Program-made: the position numbers and the translations under genes
Shown: positions 55,676-64,000 of the stretch, one piece after another
Layout of the letters: every line of letters starts with the position of its first letter
Numbering within the stretch: the first letter of the stretch is position 1
Source of the DNA: Setophaga petechia
Lineage: Eukaryota; Chordata; Aves; Passeriformes; Parulidae
Assembly: GCA_024362935.1 (NCBI GenBank)
Contig: JANCRA010000003.1
Coordinates: forward strand, 5,508,001-5,572,000
Length of the DNA: 64,000 nt
Direction of reading: 5' to 3'
Notes under the pieces: model-generated
Told to the model about the DNA's origin: nothing
What the model saw: only the letters and a program-made list of their open reading frames with translations
The model's database searches: none

Positions 55676-58600
55676 TGAACCCTCTTTTCCCTTCTTGGCC
55701 GGCTCCCGCACTACACTGGGCTCACAGAGCTCTTTGTGCAGCCTAAAATCCCTGCCCAGGCTTGGGTTGTCTGAATGCTGTGGAACCAACAAAAATGTAC
55801 ACAAGCTTGAGAATTTCCTTTTTGAAAGACCACCAAGGAGGCTGGAGAATCCCTGTCTGGCCAGCGGGCTCTGGTGGGCTCCTTGGCACCAGCCAACATC
55901 AGGAGAGGGTTCACCACTTATGGGCACAATGAGTTTTTGGGGACTGACACCCAGTTTCAGCTAAATCTCCAGTTTCAGCTAGTTCTCCAAGACCTTCTGC
56001 TGAGAAAGGGAATCCCTGCAATTAATTTGCTATTTACAGGTGGGGTCTATAGCACCCCAGGTGTGGTTACATGGGTTAAAAGTATCAGATGCCATTTCAA
56101 GTGGCAGCCAATCTGGGTACTATGTATATTTTGAAAATACATTGTTTTCCTCAGGGCAAACAAGTTTAAAACTGATGGAGTTTAGGTGCTATGTTTTGTG
56201 TCACTTAAGGGTGATCTGTCAAGACAGTTTTATTTCTTCCAGACACTTTCCTTTCTTCCAGAGATCTCTGAATTCAAAACTTCCCCTGTATGTACTGTGG
56301 ACAGGATCACAACCAAGTACAGGAGAGATTTTTCCATGAATGAACTTACAGTCTGCTAAGGGTGAAGGACTTGTTCCTGGTTTCTTTGTTTTGTTCTGGT
56401 CAAAAACAAGTTATCAAGTAAAGACTTATGTTTCTTCCTGAAACAACCAAAGAAATAACCGAAAACTCTAAACACCAAAACCCAAATTACAATAACCTTC
56501 TCAAAAGGTAGTGATAGAATCAGTATTTTTTAAAAGCCTTTATTTCATTCAGAAACTCATACAAATGTACATTATCAATGTACATTTTCAATACTAGCAC
56601 AAGATTTAGAATGGCATAGATTAGTGTGCTGAAAATGGGCCACTTAATGGACAAAGTCTTGTCTGGTTTCATTGCTTGAGTTCTTCCAAAACTACTGAAA
56701 TCCCAAGGTCAGTAGTACTGAGCACAGTGCCTGACTATGTCTAAGCTCCAAAATGTTACTCCTGCTGCTCTTTCCTTATCTGCAAGGATTTCTGCTTTGG
56801 CTTTTTCTGCACATACTTGCAAATGCATGCTTAAGGATGTTCAGCAGACTTTTCCAACTGCATATTGAAAACTCATGGCCTTTTCTGTCTCTCTAAGGAA
56901 ACTACTTTGTAAATATTCACTAGCTAGACAATCTGATGTCCCTGAAGTTCTCTGGGGAACATTGGTTAATCAGAATGTAATTGCAGGTGGAAAGAGCCCA
57001 GTCAGGATAGAGGACAGTGGATCACGCATGTTTCATTCACATGGCATGGGATAAACATGGATGGAACTCGGCTGTCTGAGAACTGGATGAAATACAAAGA
57101 AAGAACTAAAAGCACTGTTCCACTTGTGGGGAAGGAGTGCTCTGAAACTCTGATCTCAAATATGAAGTAGATTTGAAAGGGAGCAGCTCATGCTGCAGTA
57201 GTGCTGCTGGTGCTGTCATTGAAGAGTAAATTTAAGGGCACTTTTGCAGAATCACAGGATATTCTGAGTTGGAAGGGAATCACAAGGATCATCAAGTCCA
57301 GCTTTTGCTGAGGGCTGATTACATTTGACACATTGCCACTACTACCCCACTGCAGGAATTTTCTGTTGCAGCTCTGAGTCAGGCAAGGGTGGTGACATCT
57401 CTTAATTGCTTTGCAAGACTCACCTTCACCATCATCTGCTACTGACCAGCTCTCTCTCTTTGCAAGCTATGAAGGCAAAATAATTGTGTCTGCTCTGTAC
57501 CAGCAGGCCTGAGCACCCTGCAGGGAAGGAATTGGTTCACCTGCCTGTCTTCTGAATTGTCACCCAGCAGAATGGTGCTGAGTGTTTTATTAGTTCCAGA
57601 GCAGTGAACCTTGAGGAAGAACCACTGGTGATTTAGACGTAGATAAATAGTGATCCAGGCCTTGAAATACTTTACCTATTCCTTCAGATTTACTTATACC
57701 AAAGCCCTCCTCTCATATGCTTGTAGTAAGACTTCCCAATTTTTTCTATTCCTTCATTACTAGGCCATTTAGAAAGGTATCAAAGCACATCACATAGAGG
57801 TGGGACTCTGCCTCCTCCTTTAAATAGGGAGATTCCTTAGTTGAACTGGTATAAAATGAGTGGCTTTTAGCCAACTGACTGATTCTTCTTTAATGTTTGC
57901 ATGCTAAAACGGTTAAAGAAATAATCTGGAAATTCTTTCAAGGGGGAATTATTTGATAGTAGCTGATATAGTTGGCCATGTGCCAGCATGCAGTCTGTGT
58001 TATGTGGGATGGGCTATCAGGATGGGCACACATCCCCTGCTGGGCCTAGGGCAAAGCACCGCACCCCATGTGCTCAGTCACACTGCACTGTCCTTTCTCT
58101 GCCCTGCAGTATGGATCTGAAGATTAAAAAAACCCTCCTTGCATAAAACTGCTTTTCCTGGAAGGGCTAGGGGCTGTTTTCTTTCTTCTGTGTTCTTTTC
58201 CTAGTGCATCAGCTTTAACAGACATGTTTACAGCTGGGATCAGAGGGCTACACCTGGTTCAGACATTATCTGTTCACAAAAGCAAGTTGTTTCATGAGGA
58301 CTTGCTAGCACAGAGTTCATGCCCTCATCTTGATGAGGTCTTGATGACGTTCATGCATCCAAAAAATATTTTACAAGCCGGTGACATGCAGGATCAAGAG
58401 CTGGCTCTTGAGACATGCCACTGTTAAGAGAAGGCTCTGCCATCTCGTCACCCCAGCCAGTGCTTGCTCTTAAATTAGCACAGCATGGTTGAGTTTCAGA
58501 GCCTGTTTTGTTCCTGCCAGCCCTGAGCTGCACCAGTGCTGCTCAGCAGATCAGAGCACCCAAGGGTCCCACTCACTAGAGGGCACCCTCAAAACTATAA

Positions 58601-61600
58601 CTTGTTTTTGCTGTTACAAAGATGTTATTGTTCTGCTGACAGGGGTTTACAAAAGGGCTGCTTTCCCCGGGTTTTTTTTCATGGTTATTGTTGTTCCTGG
58701 CCCTCCCATAATGTGCTTTCATTTCTGTTGCACTGTTTTCTTTCAGTTTGCTTCTTTCCAGGTTATTTTAATCTGTCATGAAAAAAGGAATATGAACTCT
58801 GACAGTGAGAACTGCTATCACTGACCTAACATAGTGCCAAGGGTTCTGTTTTCTGTCTCTGCAGGCAACAATGTTTTTGATTTAATGCTAGGTGATTGTC
58901 CTAAGAATTCTTTAAATCTTTGTCCAAGTAGTGCTATCCATTATTGAGTGTGGATTTACGTGGGAGAGGCTCTGAGGGGTAGCTCTGTCCTTTCACTATC
59001 CCTGCACAGTACAAACATCCTCTCCCACACATGGCTTGGGAAGGGATGGGCAAAACCTTCCTCCCTCCACGCTGCAGCTGCATCCAGCCCTGCTGTTATT
59101 ATTTTGTTGTGGAAGTGAATCCTTGTTTGAGACAGCTTTATGTTGCTCCTGGTATGCTCTCCTCTCTCCATTCCCCAGAGCAGCCATTCAGCTGGAATAA
59201 CTCAGGGTGCATCTGCTCAGCTCAAAGGGGCTGTGTCAGTGCAGGCTGGCCAAGAACCCAGCTCTGCACTCACCATGTCTAACAAACCATGCCCAGCAGC
59301 CCACAAAGTGTGTTTATTTTAAATATGTGTGGCTGTGTTGTCAGCCCTGCACAGAGAAGATCTCTGTGCACAGAACAGAAGCTGCACAGAGTCAAGGCGA
59401 TTCCCTGAACGTTGCCAGGATAACATGCCACAGCTACAGGGACCATCACAACACTAATGTGGAAATTTCCTGAGCACAGCCTTTGCAGATGAAATCCATT
59501 TATGCAGGGAAGTCTTGAAGGCACTCATTCTCTTTGCTCTCTGCTGAGCAGTTTGCATGAGTGGTGTGGTATAAGCTATAAAAGAAATGCTCAATCCTAG
59601 GCCTACCATCCAGGGTGCCAATTAATAGAACAAGAATTTTTGGGCTGCTGGCATGTTTTCTCTGTATGGAAATCATCAATGCATTTTGCACAGGGCTTAG
59701 ACTTTTATCAGTACCAGCTTTAGTATTTTAATTACACAGTGTAGGGAAAATCAATCTCTAATAGACAAAATGCCTTATCCTATTTGTAATGCCTTAACCT
59801 TTTTTCACTTGACTTCTTTTCCATGTACATTAGAATATATTATAACTTATTCTATGTATTTATGCTCAGTAACTTCTTATAATGTATTTACATTAATGTT
59901 TTCCTATTTTTTTTTCTGCATGAGGATATCAGAGAAGATTTGTGACACAATCCTGTCTGTTTTTTCTTTCCTATCTGCAAGATTTAGAAGATCCCCAGAT
60001 TTTTGGTGAAGGAGTTAAGTATTGCCTCTGTTTCTAATACTGATCCATTATTGCTACCTAAGCTGTAGGAAAGGTTACTTAAATGTACAAATGTATCACC
60101 ACTGTAACTGGTTCAAATATAAAACTGTGCTACTGGCATTGAATAACTGATGGAATAATAAAGAAGAGTAGCTTGACATTCCTCCTAGCTCTTCCAAATT
60201 CACAGCCCTCACCCAGTTTGTCCCGGGAATGGGTTGTTCTTCAGGCCAGGTCCAGCACCCAGCGCATGAGCTTCTTGCCATTTTATTCCAACTTCAGTTC
60301 TTCTGGCAATGAAGAGAGATGTTACTTATTGGAGCTGTTACCTATTCCAGTACCCAATATACACAAGTAGAGATCACTGAAGGCACATTATTTTTTCTGC
60401 AGAACATACAGTACTAAAAATCAGTGGACCAAATACTCAGGGAATGGGTTTGATGTCTTAGTCCCCTTTTCCAATAATAGCTTCCTTTGGAAGCTAGAGA
60501 TGGAAACTTAATGCTGTTTCAGAATGACAAGCCAAGCCTTTTGTGAACTTACTCAGTAAATGTCTTCAAGCTATATTTTATCTCAGACAGACATGACTGA
60601 GGCCCTGTTGGTACAGCTACAAACTGCATTCCTGAATTCTGAAAGAGCCCAGCTTCCAAGGAAAGCATGAAAAAGTGATAAGAGTCATTGCCAAGGTCAC
60701 CACAAGGGCACAGCCTCAATGGCTGCGAGAAACGAAGCAGCAGAAAATTGGAGTACAAAATCGGAACTGTTTTCAATGCTATGGGGTGGTAACTGAGCAG
60801 CAGATCTGTGCCTGTGGTACTGACAGACACATGACTCTGCACTGGGAGCAAAATGAGTCTTATCTGTAGCAAGGCAGAGTCTTGAAACTAGAATATCACA
60901 TTGTCTTGGCAATTCTCCCTTTCTTCTTCACCCATTTGTTTAAGATGCAAAACATGCCATTACAATGGATGCAGTACAGTGGACATGTAGCAGGAATCTG
61001 TGGTACTTACTCATCAACATGAATAATGGGAAACACCTTCCCTGCCTGTCCTGGCCATTATCCCCCTCAGTATAGCCCAGCAGACCATCTGCTTTATTCA
61101 ACATGCAAATGCACTGCTGGCTCATGCTCATCCTGACATCTCATTTAAACCTCAGGTTGCTCTTGGCAGAGCTGCTCCTTAAGCAGGTGCTTCCCAGCCA
61201 GTACTGAGACATGAGGAACCTTGGGCCTCTTCCTAAGCTTCAGGAGCTTTCCATGGTCCAGCCCCTAAACTTATCAATTTTTCAGCCATTCTGGAATTCA
61301 GAGCTCAAAGAGTAAGTTTCCATTCATGGTGGAGGGTTGCCCTATTTTAAGAATCTCAGTGGAAACACAACTCTAATTACTATAGGTTTGACACAGTGAG
61401 TTTCCTCTTCAGAAGCAAAGAACACCATGAAACACCTCTTTATGATCATGACTGGTAATACATTGTATTTCCACGCTTGTCATTTTGTCAGACTCACAAA
61501 AAGCTGACTCCAGCACCAGGTGCTTGGGATCTTTTCCGTTTACAGGCCATCCAGGCTGACAAACCTCAGTAGTAAACATAATTTCCTCACATTTCAAGAA

Positions 61601-64000
61601 TTAGGCCCAGTTAGCAGGAAAAGTTTTGTCTTCTGTAGCAAAAAATGTATACTGCCACCTCTGCTGGAAGGGCATGTATAGCTGACTGTCCTTAAGACAG
61701 CCCTACATATATATTCTGCAGTCCCTAAGAAAACTTGTCTCAAGTGACTCAGCCCAGGGTATTTTAAGGATTTCAGCAGCCACCTAAACTGTCTGAAGTG
61801 CTCTGCCACTCCTCAGGCACTGTAAAGGGATCACCTGAAACCCAACACTGCTGTCTGAGGCTCTATTTACAGCCCTGCAATGTAAACTCTGGTATCTACA
61901 CTCAGCTCCTGAAAGGCAATGCCTATCACAGGAAGGGTGCATTATCTTGAGACTGTGGAAATATTAAAATACACAAGTGTTTGGGGTTTTTTGCCTGACA
62001 AAGACATTTTCTTGCCAAAAACATTTATTTAGACAGTGTTCAAATTTGTACTGCTTTCAACTACTGAAAAATGCAGCTGCTGGACAAAATTTTTTTTTAC
62101 ATTAATGGAAAATATGAAGTGTATGTGCTCCTCTCCGGTTTTATTTTTCTTACCATATCATAGAGCTGATGAGCAAATATTTAATGAACAGTGTCTGCTC
62201 CAGAAATCTACAGATACTAATAACACATGAAAGTGTCTTAGAACAACTAATTTCCTGTAAGCATATAAGAGATTGAATGGCAAAATCTTGCAATCATTCT
62301 GTAAAACATGCTCATTATCAAAGCTCATTTGTGTTGGGCTAGTGATTTAGGAACAAAAGGATCCAGTTCCCTACCTCCCTGAAGCAGCCTGTATATTCCC
62401 ACTTTCCCCATGCCATGGATCCATGTAGCACCGTGTCAGTTGAGCAGGCTCCATGCTTCAGGCAATGCTTCCCCTTTGTCACTGGCAATCTGGATCTGAT
62501 AAACAGACAAAGCAAGCACTGACACACTCATTAGTGACCAACAAACCACCAGGTTACAGCCCTGATGGACTGCCACAAACAGGCACTTGTAGAAATGAGA
62601 TGGTTGGAGCTGGGTTTCCTTTCTTGCCTGATGCCCAGTTAAAAGGGTAATGTGAGCTCATCCTTTTTGCCAACATCTGACACTTTAAACCAGCTCTCTG
62701 ATGGACAGGGCATGTTACTGTACAGGAGGCAAGGCCACTTCCACAGGGAATAATTAGTGGCTAGAGCTTGACCCCAATGTAAAGTATTCTTGTCAGAGCT
62801 TAGGGGCAGGAATATATTTTTTTCCTCCATCCCAAACATCAGACACAGCTTTCCAGCTTGGGGTTTTTTTGAAAATGTTTTTTTTTGGTGTGTGGTTTTT
62901 TTGGGGATTGTTTGGTATTTTGATTTGGACATTGCCAGCCTGACATGGATTTAAATGACACTACCTAAGATGCTTCAGCTACCAAAGACCATTCTATGTG
63001 AAATTATACATATGTGTATATAACTGATGTAAAGGAAATAAAGAAATACTAATTAATTAGCAGATCAAGTCTCTCACAGGTATCAGGCATTGCCCTGAGT
63101 GGTGTGTGAGGCATTGACCTGCTGTCATTTACTGGAAAGGACACTTACCTGCTGTTTCTGACTTCTTCTAAAACAGGAGAAAGGGAATGGTTCCTATGGA
63201 GGCTTTTGGAAGCTCTAACACACTTGTCTGAAGCCCGGCCAGTTTTAGAGGAGATAATTGTTTATCTGAGCCAGTATTGACCTTTCTCAGTGTTGCTGAT
63301 AAAGAGCTTTATGGAGTTCCCATCAGGTGTTCTGAACCAACTTTTATTGCAAGAGTTTCTGCATCACTTAGAAAATGTATTTTTCCTCATAAAACCATTG
63401 GTCACTCAGGTGAGCTAACTAAAGATGACTAACCACGAGTCCCAGTGGTAAAGGTAGATCCCTGCTCAGTCTGTAAATGGGAAAGGGAGACAAAGTTTGT
63501 GGAATTTGTGAAAAAAGGCCAAACACTGGAAATCTATAGACTGAGAGAAAACACACCTTCATTCACTAATGCTGCTACTTATTTTCTAAAATTTATGAAC
63601 TATTAAACCAGGTTTTGTATGAAGTTTATTCTGCTAAAAAATAAGAGGAATAGAGACCAAGAACTGTTACTTCAAATCTGTTTTAATACATCTTCAAGGA
63701 CAAAATAAACAGGTGTGGATCAAAAATCATTGAAAAATCTGCTTAAGGTGTAAGTATAGATTGCACATTACTATGGAAATGCTTAATTTTCTTTCCTGTT
63801 ATAAAGTGCATTATGCCAGAACTGTAAGACCATATATAGCCAAATACAAAAGCTTCAAAATCCTATCCTGAATGTGTTAGAAAGTGCAAATCTCACTAGG
63901 AAGGCCATATTGTAAGTGTCAGAAAATATCTCAAAAACATCACTGTGCAGGAGTGAATCTGTAACTGCTATTTTTAAAAAAACTGTGATCTTTACCACAA
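55676..64000. other. Upstream of SIVA1: no supported gene
   Basis: Apart from the CR1 tail at 57248-57345 I see no repeat family or exon. A TTTATT at 56539-56544 could be a - strand poly(A) signal of a gene further on. ADSS1 lies upstream of SIVA1 in human on the same strand, but none of its conserved motifs (such as the GDEGKGK loop or the C-terminal GKSRESMI) were seen. An inverted small exon-like segment at 63149-63167 is noted as a weak finding. Confidence 0.65.
57248..57345 (-). mobile_element. CR1 3'-tail fragment, - orientation
   Basis: 'agaatcacaggatattctga' followed by GTTGGAAGGGAA and 'tcacaaggatcatcaagtcc' is the reversed terminus of the same CR1 subfamily as 54791-55675. About 100 bp is recognisable. 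Confidence 0.82.

Noticed and set aside
56539..64000. ADSS1 3' exons
   Set aside because: Expected from human gene order, but none of the conserved adenylosuccinate synthetase motifs could be read on the - strand.

Overview
This window comes from a bird nuclear genome, probably a passerine songbird. The evidence is vertebrate split genes with GT-AG introns, several 3' ends of CR1 LINEs (the dominant avian retroposon), and endogenous-retrovirus LTRs of the kind common in songbirds. Two protein-coding genes can be supported. They face each other tail to tail: AKT1 on the + strand, whose 5' end lies before the window, and SIVA1 on the - strand. The same convergent AKT1/SIVA1 pair is known in human.

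AKT1 (3950-35612). Eleven coding exons encode residues 59 (partial) to 480 with no insertion or deletion against the 480-residue family length. All examined junctions are GT-AG and every exon joins in phase. Visible parts are the second half of the PH domain, the linker, the whole kinase domain (Lys179, the HRD-equivalent YRDLK with Asp274, the DFG at 292, activation-loop Thr308), and the AGC tail with Thr450 and Ser473. A 3' UTR of about 1.2 kb ends at a poly(A) signal at 36841. The introns hold an old LTR-element remnant (8.3-13.0 kb), a CR1 tail (14.9-15.1 kb), an 84-bp GC-rich minisatellite (20.6-20.9 kb) and a solo LTR with a perfect 6-bp target duplication (33899-34290).

Intergenic 36.9-52.5 kb. 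I find no convincing gene here. It holds two CR1 tails, an uninterrupted (CAG)26 tract (46070-46147), homopolymer runs, and one short open stretch with both splice consensuses (52320-52450).

SIVA1 (52708-54455, - strand). Four coding exons give a 169-residue protein that aligns end to end with Siva, including the helix at the exon 1/2 junction and the Cys-rich C-terminal region. Its promoter and exons 1-2 lie in a CpG island bounded on both sides by CR1 copies whose 3' ends both point into the island.

Beyond 55.7 kb I see one more CR1 tail, scattered poly(A) hexamers and no recognisable exon. ADSS1, the human neighbour upstream of SIVA1, could not be found and may lie past the window.

I found no undescribed biological system. 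The window is an ordinary avian AKT1-SIVA1 locus, and the most checkable points of interest are repeats and how they sit relative to the genes.
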